From Pyropia yezoensis (taxonomy: Eukaryota; Rhodophyta; Bangiophyceae; Bangiales; Bangiaceae): 64,000 bases of DNA. Position 1 is the stretch's first letter. Every line of letters begins with the position of its first letter. Shown here in pieces: positions 1 to 10,888 of this stretch. The position numbers were made by a program, and so were the translations under genes. The stretch lies in NCBI GenBank assembly GCA_009829735.1, contig CM020618.1:21251346-21315345 (forward strand), written 5' to 3'. A model generated the notes under the pieces. That model ran no database searches. It was not told the origin of the DNA and saw only the letters and a list, made by a program, of their open reading frames with translations.

Positions 1-153
1 GCCCACGGCGGGCAGGCCCGGCATGCCGGCGGTGTTGGCTGCCACCCGCACCGGCGGCGTCGCCTGCCCTCGCTGTCCTTGGTACAGCCGCTTGCCGGGC
101 GCGGCCGGCGGCCGCGGCAGCCGCGCATATGGCCTTTGCTGCCGCCGTGTACT

Positions 154-349
154 CGGCCGTCGCGTCATCACCGCGCGGCACTGCGCTCGTGGTTTGCAGG
201 CGCGCCGTAAACGCCCGAGCCGTCGCCGCTCGGCGGCGCGCATGAGCAGCCCCCGTGGCCTCGGCCGTCGCGCCATTGCCGCGCGGCTCCGCTCTCCTGG
301 TCTGAAGGAGCGCCGTCAACGCCCGATCCGTTGCCGCTCGGCGGCGGGC
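154..349. repeat. Two-copy imperfect tandem repeat, about 108-bp period
   Basis: A segment beginning CGGCCGTCGCG at 154 recurs at 262 with the same order of words: CCGCGCGGC, GCGCCGT, then CGCTCGGCGGCG. The two copies differ by scattered substitutions. The period of 108 is a multiple of three, so a coding repeat is possible but unproven. Confidence 0.5.
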
Positions 350-375
350 GTCGGTGTGGTCGGCCAGCATGCCCG

Positions 376-440
376 TCCTTGGCCGCTTGGCATGCGATGG
401 CCGCTTGGCAGACGTTGGCCGCTTGCCATACATTGGCGCG
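376..440. repeat. Short tandem repeat, TGGCCGCTTG unit
   Basis: Three to four head-to-tail copies of a roughly 20-bp unit built on TTGGCCGCTTGGCA occur between 376 and 440. They differ mainly in the bases after the core. Confidence 0.6.
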
Positions 441-1843
441 CCCACCGTACCCACTTGTGCGGGGCCGCCACTCAAGTGGCGCGCGTCCGCATCGACGGCA
501 GCTCCGGCGGCGGCAGCGGCAGTGTCCCTAGCCTCACGCGCCGCCACAACCGACGCCCGGGCCTCCGCCTGGGCCGCGCTTGACAACCGCCGCCTGGCCA
601 CCACAGCGGGACGCCCCTTGCCTCTCGCCCGTGTCTCGGGCGCCGTCGCCGCCGGGTCGACGCGGAGGCGGTGGTGGGTGCGGCCGAGCGAGAGGCGGCC
701 CGACTCGGCCCCCCGGGGGGGGGTGCCGCTGCCGACCGTGCGGCGGCACGGCGCACGGCGCCTCGTGACGGCCCGTGTACGGCTACGGTCAGCGGCCACG
801 GGCGGGGGTGCCGCGGCGGCAGAACGGCCGCCACGGGAGGCGCGCGCCGTCGCCGCGGCGCCGGCGGTGGGTGGCAGGGGTGGAAGACGGTCGGTGGGGG
901 TTGCCCCGCGTGGGGGGTTGGTGCGGAGCACGGTGGTCACGGGGGTGGTGGCGGACATCGATGCCATGGTCACGGACGAGGGTGTGGGGTGGGAACGAAC
1001 GCGGGACAGGGGCCCGAGTAGAGATGGGGAGTTCAGCGGATGCGAAGAGGGAGGGGCGGAAGGTGATAGGCAGGTGCTTGGCCACGAAAGCGCGGGCGCT
1101 AGCCAACAACGGTGGTGTGAAGTACGAAGGAGGGGGAGATGGCGCACGGATGACGAGCCGGGGTCGGCCAAACGGGGGAAGAAGCCGCGGTGGCCCTGCT
1201 TATATAGGGGTCACAGCGCCATCGTCCCCCCCCCTCACGACCTACAGCGCGCCACCCCGTGCGACGCCCCCCCCTGGTCGCGCTAGCAGGGGGCGGCCCG
1301 CGGCCGGGCCACCCAATGGTGCCGAGCCACGGCGGAAGCGCGCGCGCGCTCCAGACGCCGCGGCGCCGACGCGTTCACCCACTGCACCACCGTCCCTCCG
1401 GGATGCATCCCCCGCCCCCCCCCCCCGCAGCCGCCGTCACCTCGCGCACCGTCACGCCGGACGGTTACACAATGCAGGGAGGCAGCAGCACCACCGTGGC
1501 GGCAGGTGCCGCAGCACGTGAGTGCCGCCCGACACAGCGGCGAGGGGGGGGGCGGCAGCGGCGTTTGGGGACGAAGGCGGGGGCGGGCACGGCAGCAGGC
1601 AAGGAAGACGCAGCGGTGGCGGTTGGGCCCGCCCACCGACGCGCGTGGTGCCGGCGACGGCGGAAGGCGGGGTGCTAGGCGGATGGCAAAGGCGCTGCCG
1701 GGCGGGGCCGCGCCGAGGCGGGGCGGGGCGGGGCGGGGCGAGGCGGGGCGGGAAAGCCCGCCTGGTAGCCCACACTTGCGTCGCACCCCCCCCCCCTCCC
1801 CCCGGCACTGCGGCCGCACGATGGGCGGGGAGGGACTGGCGGC

Positions 1844-1875
<32 letters not shown>

Positions 1876-3614
1876 AGCGGCGGCCGTCGACGGCAGCCAC
1901 GGCCGTCTCGCCGCGGCGAGCGGCGCGGGAGGGTGTCGCGCCCACCCAGAGGTGGGAGGCCCCCACTGCTGTCCATTCTCGCAGGGGCATCTCTGGTGAG
2001 AAAGGGGGGGGGGGAACAGGCGGGGACCCGCCCACGCCAAAGAGGCGGCAAGGACATGGTGTGGGGGGGGGAAGCAGCGTTCCCCCGCACGCATCCTCCC
2101 AAACTCAGCCGGGGGATCGTCCCCACGATGGCATGGGCAGTGGGGCGGGGGGGGGGATTGGGCGGGGTGTCGCCCGGGGCCCCCGTCGTCCGCTCTGTGG
2201 CGGGCCCGTGGCACCTGGCGGTAGCCAAGGGAGGGGGGGGAATCGCTGCCAGGCGCTGCCGTCGGCCGTGGGCAGCGCCGGCCCAATGCGCAGCGTCCCA
2301 GCGCTCGGCGCAGGGCGCCGGGGGGGGAGTGGACGGGGGTGGCGCCTTGTGTGGCGACGAGAGGGCTAGCGGCGGGGGGGGGAGGTGCGGGGGGGGGGCG
2401 GCGAGTGGGGCGAGGCGAGAGCTCTCGAGGGGGGGAGGGCGGCCGTCGGTGGTGAGAAGGCGGGCTTGAGAGGGGCCCCGCAGATGCCTGGCCCGCGGGC
2501 ACGCCGATTGGTCATGGCGTCTTTCTCATACCCTCCCCCCCCCCTCTTCCCGCCCGCGCAGCGGACACCGTCTTGCCACTGGCGCTCGGGCTTCTCCCTC
2601 CCGCCGTCCACGCCCATCACTATCGTGCCCGCCCGCCCTTTTTTTTTTGCGTTCATCGTCACAGCCGTTGCGCCACGACAGGGACAGGCAATGGGGGGGG
2701 GGGGGGGGGGTGAAGAAGTGGCCATCGTCGCTAGGGCCCGAAATCGCCTCGCAGCACCCCCTGGAGGCCCTGTCAATGTCACTCGAACATCCCATCGCAA
2801 ATCAGGGGTTCACGGATTGCGATGACCTGCTGCGAGCACCTACGGTGCGCTTTTCGAGCAAGGCGCACGAGTTCGGTCTCGTGTGTGGTCCTGTTCTGTG
2901 TTTTTATTGGCTGTTTCTCGCGCCTTGATCGACTGTGACAGTCGAACTCGCGCCAGGAATAGCTCCTGAGGTGTTTTCTCTTACAGCCGGAGACCGCCAA
3001 TCAGCGTGTCCGGAATCTGCAGTGACTGGCCACGCGCTCGATGCTCTGCGCCGAGGTCCGAGAGACGGCTCAGGCGAGAAGCGAAGCGTGTTTGTGCACG
3101 TGCAGTCGAGCGCGCTGCCGCCGCTTCACAGTTCCTCCATTGTACGCCACCAACACGGCTACTGCACGCGTTGATGTTGATGCAGGACAACTGCGGTGGC
3201 GCAATCACCGTGCTGTTCCTTGTGGCCGGAATTGCCGCCGCTACGCCACGAGCGCGTCAACGAGAGCTGCCAGCTAAGCGACGCTCCACTACCCTTCCGC
3301 CCTGCCCTCCGTTGTACAGGTGCTGCGGCCCGTCCCCCTCCTCAGCGGCGGTGCCTGGAGGCCCCGCCGTCAATGCTCCTCATTGCTGCCGACATAGGGA
3401 CAAAATGGCGTCGTTGATTTCCTGTCTGTGGGGAATACGCGGCCCCTGATCAACGGCGCACCCCCTTGTCACCAAATGCCCCTCGTCTTGCATGTCGCGA
3501 ACTGCGGCGGCGCCTGTCGGACCATCGCTGCATGTGGAAGCCTCGGCTTGGCTCTTGTACTCCTTTCCCAGCCAGGTTTTTGTGCCGGCGTGACAACTCA
3601 ACCCCTACACTCAC

Positions 3615-3960
3615 GCCCACCGCGCTGCCTGACCCGCGACTGTACCTCTGTCCCTGCTGAGGAGTTTTTGGGAGCGAACGACTACGATTGCTGCCCCCGC
3701 GTAGCACGACGACTGGCTGTGCTCCGCTCCCTGCTGAGGTATTTTCGGGAGCGAGCGACTGCGATTGCTGCCCCCGCGTAGCACGACGAGTTGCTGTGCT
3801 CGCTCCCTGCCGGCTTCTGTGTCGATGTGCATGCTCTACCCCAACAACCACACCCCACCGCGTTGCCTGACGCGCGACTGTGCCGCCCATCTACTGAACT
3901 GCGTGCCAGAGCGCACGACTACAATTGCCCACCCCCCCCTCGCTACACGCTGCGGTCGAC
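3615..3960. repeat. 77-bp tandem repeat within a higher-order repeat
   Basis: A unit starting TCCCTGCTGAGG at 3651 repeats at 3728 (77 bp later) and partially at 3804. Shared words include GGGAGCGA, GATTGCTGCCCCCGCG and TAGCACGACGA. The flanks are also related: CACCGCG(C/T)TGCCTGAC near 3620 recurs near 3857, giving an approximately 237-bp higher-order period. The array lies directly upstream of the SET-domain gene and could be part of its promoter or of a transposon sub-terminal region. Confidence 0.7.
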
Positions 3961-3976
3961 GTCACTTTGCTGCACC

Positions 3977-4819
3977 ATGTCGCTGACGGTGCCGGGGTGG
4001 GAGCCCCCCCTCGGCATGCCCTCTTACTCGCGTATTCCTTCTTCCATCATGAACCAGCTCTACCAGTTTACTGACCTGCGGGCGGTGGCTGGTAGCGTCA
4101 ACCGGAAACGCGCGCCTCTGTGCGAGTGGCCGCAGCGCTCTGTATCCATGTGCAAGTCGGAGCTGGGAAAGGCGGGAGACGCTGGTCTACCGTGGCTTCT
4201 TGAAGCTCATGATGCAGCGTTCGGCACTGAGGTGCGCCCTTCAAAGATACCTGGAGCTGGGCTTGGAGTCTTTGCGACGCGCATCATCGAGAAGGACGAC
4301 GTTATTCTTCCTCTCTTTGGTCAACTCGTCTACCACGACCTGCAGGTACCCGCCAGGTCCCGTAGCGCGCGCATTTCAGGCGCCAAGTATGGAGTGAGGG
4401 TGGTCTCCTCGGTGCTGGCGACGACGGCCCTGCGCTGGCAGGAGACGGCGCTGCAGATCCGCACGAGCTCTCAGCTGTGGCAGGCGACATCCTCCGCACA
4501 GGCTTTGGGATCATTTTTGTGGACGCCCACCGACGCTGCTCTGCAAGCGGGGACTGCGCAGTGCTCCTTTCCGGCGTGATTGGTCCCGGCTGAGTGCTGC
4601 GCTGGCGGGAAAGTGAACGACCCGTACCCCGACTTTGTCGCCAACGCCGAGTACGAGCAAATGTACGATCCAGTGTGCACGGTCAAGGAGATTGTGCGAG
4701 CTGGGTGCGGCTTTTTGCGTGCATCGAAGCGCATCAATGCTGGAGAGGAGGTGCTTGTTTCTTACGGGCGTCGGCATCTCGTTCACGCGGGCGCGCGCCA
4801 TCGTTCCTCAGCATCGTGA
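3977..4819 (+). CDS. SET-domain protein, interrupted (probable intron or frameshift)
   Basis: The first part runs from an ATG at 3977 to about 4345. It contains a typical SET N-terminal motif (PGAGLGVFAT, then an acidic turn and a hydrophobic strand ending YHDLQ). A GT follows directly (CTGCAG|GTACCC). The SET C-terminal motif (INAGEEVLVSYG) appears in a different frame at about 4580-4765, so at least one intron or frameshift lies between; AG acceptors such as TTTCAG at 4378-4383 are available. SET domains are usually protein lysine methyltransferases using S-adenosylmethionine. Here the usual NHxCxPN motif is replaced by a weaker NDPYPDF...ANAE stretch, so activity is doubtful. The gene faces the transposase at 5.7-9.1 kb tail to tail and may be cargo of the same element. 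The domain call is firm; the exon structure is not. Confidence 0.65.
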
Positions 4820-5728
4820 GTAAGATTTCTTTAGCGGCGCTTCGTGTGAGAGGTGCTGTTCTGCATAGTCGACTTGGTTGGTGTTTGGAGGTTTCTTGGC
4901 GCACCTGTACAGGTGAACGCGTCGCGCATGTTGAGGTTCCCTGTGTGAAACTACAGGAAAGGACCACTTCCGCCCTCGCCTCCGAGCCGCGACCCGCATG
5001 ATACGCAGCCGCGGTGACCATCCAAGACGCCTCGATAAAATCCCTTGACGGTGGCCTCTACCGCTCATCCCTCCTATCATCCTTCGTCCAATCCGAGGCG
5101 GCAGCTGACCGCAACCCTTCGCTGACGTTGCCGCTCGCACAGGCCCGGCGGTGGCGTCGCCGCAGTGCCAAAATGACTCTCTTCAGCTTGACAGGAACAC
5201 CGCCGCCCTTGAGTGCTACACTTAGCGCCATACCTGCGGCATCGTGACGCGCAACGGCGCAGAGGTCAGAGCAGCCGATGCCTGGTACAATCATGCAGGC
5301 AGCTGATCGCATCCCGCTGGGATCCTTCCCCCATGTCACGTGCAACCAACTGCGTGCCACGGGTGAAAATCGTTCACGAAGAAGCGCTCCTTTAAACGTT
5401 CAGCTTGATCTCCTTCGCAAGTCACCGGCATCGCGGAAAGACCGCGGCGCGCGGATAACTCGGCAAAGCCAGGCATCAGCAGAAAGAGCCTCCGGATGTA
5501 AGACACAGGCGTCACACGAATGGCGACCCGCGATGTGCCTGGAACAACCCGCCACGCAAGCCTGGCGCAGCCCCGCTCACTAAGCGGACAGCGAGGTTCT
5601 GCCGCGACCTCCTCCATCTCGGAGATGATGGCGATATCGCCATGCTATTTCCGTAGCACAGCACGCACAACACCGACACTCACAGCGCCTTCCGGAACGA
5701 CTGACGCTTGGTAGAGCACAGCATCGTA
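4820..5728. other. Intergenic, convergent gene ends
   Basis: Between the SET-domain gene (+) and the C-terminal part of the transposase (-). Short open frames on both strands give no recognisable domain. I see nothing else. Confidence 0.5.
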
Positions 5729-6409
5729 TCACGGAGACCCGTAGAAAAAACCATGGTTTTGGTCTGACGAGTGCATGACTTGCACGGTTAGTGTACCACA
5801 GTCCATGATGTTGTGGAGCTTGGTGCTTGACAACAGGCACACATTCGAATGTCTAGGTTGCCCCAAAATGCTGGAGAGCCGCGCCAAGTCAGGGCGAGCC
5901 TCAAGGTCAGCAACGGTCGTTTCCTGGAGATGGTAAAATGATGACGTGCGGGGGCTTGATGTACATGCCCCTGTGTCACCCCCACCACGGCTAGCATTGG
6001 GAGTAGAAACCTCATTTCGGCCTTGCGGACCGCCTGATCCCCCGCCATGGCGGCGTCCATCTGCATCTTCCAGCGGTCGCAGAACCGCGTGCGAGCCACG
6101 GGCGTGGACGACAAGCTGGTTCGTGAAATCACCCAAGTGATCGTTGCTCCTTGAGTAGAACGGCTTCTCGTGCTTGTGCTCGGACTCGTTACCTGCAGTG
6201 TTGCCGTTCTGCAGATCTCCGTGCCACCGGATGGCCGACATAATGTGGCACAGCACCTTGTGGACCTTGGTTGAGTGGATCTCTCCGAGAACGGGATTGA
6301 CGTAAAGCCTGATGAAGCGTGATGCTTGCTCCGCGATAGACAGCCCGCGCGAGAGTGTCATGGGGGTTGGTACGTAAGAGCGCACTTGCCCACTAATGCG
6401 GGAATACAA
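5729..6409 (-). CDS. Transposase C-terminal region (Plavaka/CACTA-like)
   Basis: This minus-strand open stretch carries the block TKVHKVLCHIMSAIRWHGD followed by an NGNT..NESEHK..K.FYSRSN run. That pattern (K-x-H...H-I...I...G...T..E..HK..K..Y.r-N) is characteristic of the C-terminal part of large Plavaka/CACTA-type transposases. Residues after about position 120 are Gly/Ser/Arg rich and probably not part of the domain. It lies downstream of, and in the same direction as, the transposase core at 6.5-9.1 kb, and I read both as exons or broken pieces of one gene. A stop and a frame change separate the two parts, so the copy may be inactive. Confidence 0.55.
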   Translation of the reverse strand: MYSRISGQVRSYVPTPMTLSRGLSIAEQASRFIRLYVNPVLGEIHSTKVHKVLCHIMSAIRWHGDLQNGNTAGNESEHKHEKPFYSRSNDHLGDFTNQLVVHARGSHAVLRPLEDADGRRHGGGSGGPQGRNEVSTPNASRGGGDTGACTSSPRTSSFYHLQETTVADLEARPDLARLSSILGQPRHSNVCLLSSTKLHNIMDCGTLTVQVMHSSDQNHGFFYGSP

Positions 6410-6520
6410 AGACGCGTACTAGGCGAACAGCGATATAGCAGTCCTGTCGTAAGGGGTGTCATGCCGCACGGCGTGGTACGCTGACCAGTCAAAGGTAAAC
6501 CGCTTCCCCACATTCACAGC

Positions 6521-9117
6521 TTAATCTTCATCGTCGGCATCGCAGTCCACATCACCGATGTGGCCTTCATCGTCCCCGTTCGCTGGAACCAGTTCTGTAG
6601 CATCAGTGGTCGGCTCACGCGGTGGCACAGGTAGTCCTTCATCCACAAGTGGTTGGTCCACAGACGCAAACAAGCCGGGTACGATGAAGGGAAGCGCTGA
6701 GATGCCGTCCCCTCTGCTGCTTCCCCGTGAAGACCGCCTGTTTTCTTCCCGCCAAATACCTGTGAGAGACGAAGAACGCATATGGCGGTGGCAATCCCAA
6801 GTGGAAGCGGTCGTTCAAAGATATGTCAATGTCAGCGGAATGCACGTACTATGGAGGCCTGCTTCGCACGGGACACAGCACTGCTTGTACTGAAAGGAAC
6901 AAGGCACCTACCCTGGCTTCGTTGTACACGCCTTGCTGTGGCGATGAGGACAGTCCAGGCGATTGTTTCCAGCACAGAATGCTACCAGTGCCGATCCAGC
7001 GACAGAATACCGCTCGCGGCACAAATGATTGAAAACCTTACTAAGGCGTTGTACAAGCATGCGCGTCAGTCCAACGTCGAGCGCTTGCAGGTGGCAAACA
7101 GAAAAGAAGAGCCCCAGAAGAACGTACAGGGGCACTGGTCAGTGTGACAAGCACGCAAGGATGAATGAACACAACTTCTCAGACCCACACACTCGTGCAC
7201 AGACTCACACAAACGAGCACCAACGCGACTTACATGCAAGATGGCAAAGCCGATCATGTTGAACAGCAAGTAAGATGGGGTTGACAGACCTGCCATACAC
7301 GCCAGCGCAGGAGGCACGCTGGTGCTGCTGTCCACAGCTTCCAGCGCTAGTCGTCGCTGGTACATCCGCCGGTCTCGGCGACATCAAAAGCCATCAATCT
7401 GCCGCTCCAACGTGGCTATTACTGCGCGGTCACGTGCGCGCAGGGCTGCCGGCGCACCCAGCACTGATATGTGCACATTGCAGGTAGAGCATGGGTGGGC
7501 GCACCGGCCTGACATAAATCCCAACTCAGCGCGCTCCTCGGGCTGGTCACAAATGTACATGAGTAAGCGCGGGAAGGCTGACACAACACGGTCGCCGTGT
7601 TAAAGTTTGGCACCAACGTGGCTTGCTTCAATGGTGGACCGAAAAGCCAGGTAGAGCATCCGCTGGAGTATACCACATCGTCTGATGCGGCCACGCTCAC
7701 CTGCAGAGCTCTCCTGCTGCGTCCGGACAACTGGAATGTACGCTACAGTGTGCCATTCCGCGCGGCAGGAGACGTCATTCACCAGCTTCACGCGAACAGG
7801 ATCTAGCTTGTGCGCTGCCCAGTACAAATAACGCAATCGATCAGAGTGTCCTCAATGAACGGGTTCGTATGCTATCAGATACCGCCACTCGTCGCCCAGG
7901 CCCAATGCGCACTGGGCCCATCACCAAGACAGTATCTCCCGGCACATGTCCCTGTGTCCCAGTTAAACAAACCACCAGACCATGACAGCAAGCTGGCGTC
8001 ACTGTAGACATGAATGCCTAAAAAGCACGACAATGGCCCCTTCTCGGCGACGACTTCTGGCTTGCTCAACCGGAAGGCGTCGCCTTCCATGCTGGTTTGC
8101 CGCTTGTCAGTTGGTGGAGCGGGTCCTGTTGGGCCGCTCCAGAGCTGCACACCGGACGCGCAAGCAAGTTGCATGACGACATCCAGGACAGGGCGGAAGT
8201 AACCCTCATAGGTGACGCCACCTTCCGTCAGGCTGGCTCGCTTCCACCCTAGCTGAAAAACGGCCGCAGCAAGGTTGTCCTTACCAGCGTTGACGAACGA
8301 CTGCGGCGTGGGGAAGACTTCGCGTAGCTTCTGCTCGTCGTCCACGACCATGCCAGGGCGCGTGCCGTCCCAGGTGTCCAACAGCTCGTACAAGAACACG
8401 AGCTCACGCTCCGAGAGTCCAGAGCCACCGACGCGCATGACGAAGCGCAGAACCGCTCGCAACCGCGTCGTGTTGAACAGTCCTGGTCTAGCACCAATTC
8501 GCTTCTCGATGATGCGTGTTGCCCTCTCGCAGTCCTTCAGCGACTCGAAGACCGCTCGCAGCTTGGTATGCAGGGACCCGTAATCGTACGCACACGGGAA
8601 TATGTTCACAGGGGTGCTTCGCCCGCTCAACGCGGTCCGTGCGTAAGAGCTCGAAGAGTTCCTTCAGCACCGTGTTCGCGCTCTCATCGTAGCCTCCGCG
8701 CTCGTCAGCCTCGAGCGCACAATGGCCGTGGAAGCTCGGCTCCGCGTCAGCATCTACGCGCTCCAGAGGGAATTTAGGCTGCTCCACGGGTGCTGTCTTA
8801 GCTCGGCTGCCGGTATCAGCAGCAGCTTCGTCGATGTTGTCGCTCCTAAGGGCTGCACCAGCTCCCGCCGAGTCATACACACGACGTACGGTGACAAACA
8901 CTTCTTGGTTCGTGTCGGGCCCTGCCCGTCCGCTTCCACTGTTGCTGCCGCCGGTCGACGAGCGCCGCCGCTTCCAACGAGAGCGATGGGCGGAGAGAGC
9001 CATTTCCCGACCATGGACTGACAGGTGGTGCCAACGAAGCCCCGCCAATCGCGCCGCGCAGAAACCGCACACATTGCCCTCAAATTGGCGGGATGGCGAG
9101 CAGGGAAAACTCGCCAT
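6521..9117 (-). CDS. Plavaka/CACTA-like DNA transposase, multi-exon, possibly broken
   Basis: The ATG at 9117 is followed within 20 residues by a CCHH-like finger (CGFC...WHHLSVH). After an acidic linker there is a frame change near 8610, then an alpha-helical region and the motif LGIHVYSDASLLSW. A probable intron separates this from DPVRVKLVNDVSCRAEWHTV at about 7790. Next come QPEERAELGF...HPCSTCNV (about 7500) and FNMIGFAILH, which appears to splice to LQALDVGLTRML (about 7070), then LPFIVPGLFA (about 6690). This order (surface-exposed Ser-Asp motif, 'PV..kl.N', Cys pair, 'FN..G...LH..D.G.tR') matches large Plavaka/KDZ/CACTA-type transposases, nuclear enzymes that cut and paste DNA. Frames change at least five times; some junctions look like GT-AG introns, while the one near 8610 has no obvious intron and looks like a frameshift. 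The superfamily call is reasonable; the exact clade is uncertain. Confidence 0.55.
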
Positions 9118-10212
9118 CGCCGAGGCATGCCTACCACTCGCGAAGCGACTGACGATGGTACGGCGCCACCCCAACCGCCGCCTGCTCGCCAACTCCTATG
9201 GGCACGAACTGCGCACGGCAGAGACGCCAACGCCCAGGCCAAGATAGGGTTGGAGGAGATGATAACGGTTGCTGGCGGCGCGACAGTGCTTTCCTCTCAA
9301 CGCCTGTTGGTGCTCGGCCTCTGCCGGTGGCGTCAAAGGGCCGCGCAGCCCCTTTAAACCTCGACCCCCTACACGAGCAATCTGAGAGACGGGGAAACAG
9401 ACACGCGTCAAGCTCCGCGTCGCGCAGCGTGAGATTGTCGGGAATCATGCGTACCTACGCCGCACAAAGAGTGCTGCAACACGGAGGACGTTGCGTAGCG
9501 CGCTCATGGGCGCGCATGCGTCGGATACTGTCAGCGTCACGGCCGCTCGGGCCGTCGCCCCTGAAGCCGACCACGCTGACCCACAAACCCCTCTCGACAG
9601 GCACAGCCACTAAGACGTACCCCACTTGAGGCATGCACAGGTCGAGCGCTGGGCCGGCCCGATCCGTGTTCCGGAATTTTGGAGCAGCCCAGCTAGCTCG
9701 AGTGGTGCTCAAAGGGTAACGTGCGGTCCCACTCTTGCGCTTGGCCGATCTCAGCTCCGTCAAGCTCGCTGACAGATCTCCTCCGACGCGCGAGCTGTCA
9801 CGGCTGACGCGCATAAAGACGCACGTGAGTACCAAGTACGCTGTCAATTTCAACAGCAGCAGGAGTAAAGATCACACGATAGTTCACTCTACCGACCCTA
9901 CAGCACTCGTGAGCCATCGACTTACACAAAATACCGACCGCGGTGCAACCTGAAGGGCAAATTGTCCCGTGTTAGAGGGGGCGCTTGATCTCGCACAGGG
10001 GTATGCCACCTGGCGGCCACCTGGGGTAGTGGTCGGAAGGCCTGACTTCGGCGTGCGCCTGGCAGCTGCGCGCTACCCGTTCCCGTCGGTGAGACCGGCC
10101 CCACCACGTTTCCCTACCACGCCGCAGCAGCTCCTGATCTTCCCCATCATGGCCGCTCCTTGATACTCCTTCACGGTCGCTGTGAGTCGCCTACGTTTTT
10201 TCCACTCGCGCC
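9118..10212. other. Divergent intergenic region
   Basis: This lies between the start of the minus-strand transposase and the plus-strand gene(s) after 10.2 kb. No domain is recognisable in either strand. It is the likely place for a bidirectional promoter if the two divergent genes belong to one transposon. Confidence 0.4.
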
Positions 10213-10333
10213 ATGTACGCTGTCGTGCTTCTCGTCCTCTCTTCGCCACATCCTACCGCGCTGCAAAGATGTCGCCCATCATCTCTCGCCATGCTGAAAT
10301 GTTCTACCGCCGGCTTCTGTGCTATCGTGATGG
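10213..10333 (+). CDS. Possible short first exon, hydrophobic N-terminus
   Basis: An ATG at 10213 opens a 40-residue stretch beginning MYAVVLLVLSS and ending directly before GTGAGT (10334-10339), a consensus 5' splice site. The hydrophobic start resembles a signal peptide, but the stretch is too short to be sure. The acceptor is not identified. It could be an upstream exon of the gene at 10.9-13.3 kb, or chance. Confidence 0.25.
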
Positions 10334-10888
10334 TGAGTGCCCACGGTCTCCAAGGGAGCCGAGAGCGTGCAAGATCGGAAGGGATTCAAGCGGGACGAGC
10401 TTTTGCATACATGGCTGCCCAAAGATAGGTGCAACCGTGTCCATCGCGACGGCAGGTGTATCAGAGAGGACGTCACTCGACCTTGGGGTGACCACAGGTG
10501 CATGTACGCACTGCCCCACGCATGCAAGAGCGCGCGGACCCGTCGGCGCGTTGTCTATCGATTCGAACAATTGTCGATCACGCTCTGGTCGTGTGTTTCT
10601 CGAGCAAGTTCTCGTGCGACCGAAGTCGCGGCTTTTGCAGACGGGTACGCTAGCGAGGCCACTCTTTGTTCCGCCAGCGCTGCCCCCATGGCACTTGGAC
10701 CTCTTTTGTGTGCATTCCTGGTGTCTTCGCACCCGGGATACTTCATTATCGGCCGTAGTTGTGGCTCTAATGAGAGGTGAGCGCGCACCGGACTGACTTT
10801 CTTGTACTTTTCTGTCAAGTTTCGTCGTCGGTGCGCTGGATGCTACAGCGGATCATCTGCGTTTGGGCCCAGCAGGCCGCACGTCACA

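Larger units (their letters stand above)
1..2850. other. GC-rich region without a recognisable gene
   Basis: This stretch is extremely rich in G and C, with many runs of 8 or more G or C. Several frames on both strands stay open for 100-300 codons, but their translations are low-complexity Arg/Gly/Pro/Ala with no domain I recognise, as expected by chance when stop codons are rare. A TATA-like word (TATATAGG) lies near 1200 and could be a promoter. I cannot support any coding call here. Confidence 0.6.

Noticed and set aside
354..2502. Several 250-315 residue frames in the first 2.5 kb
   Set aside because: Overlapping on both strands, low-complexity Arg/Gly/Pro, expected in very GC-rich DNA. 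No domain.
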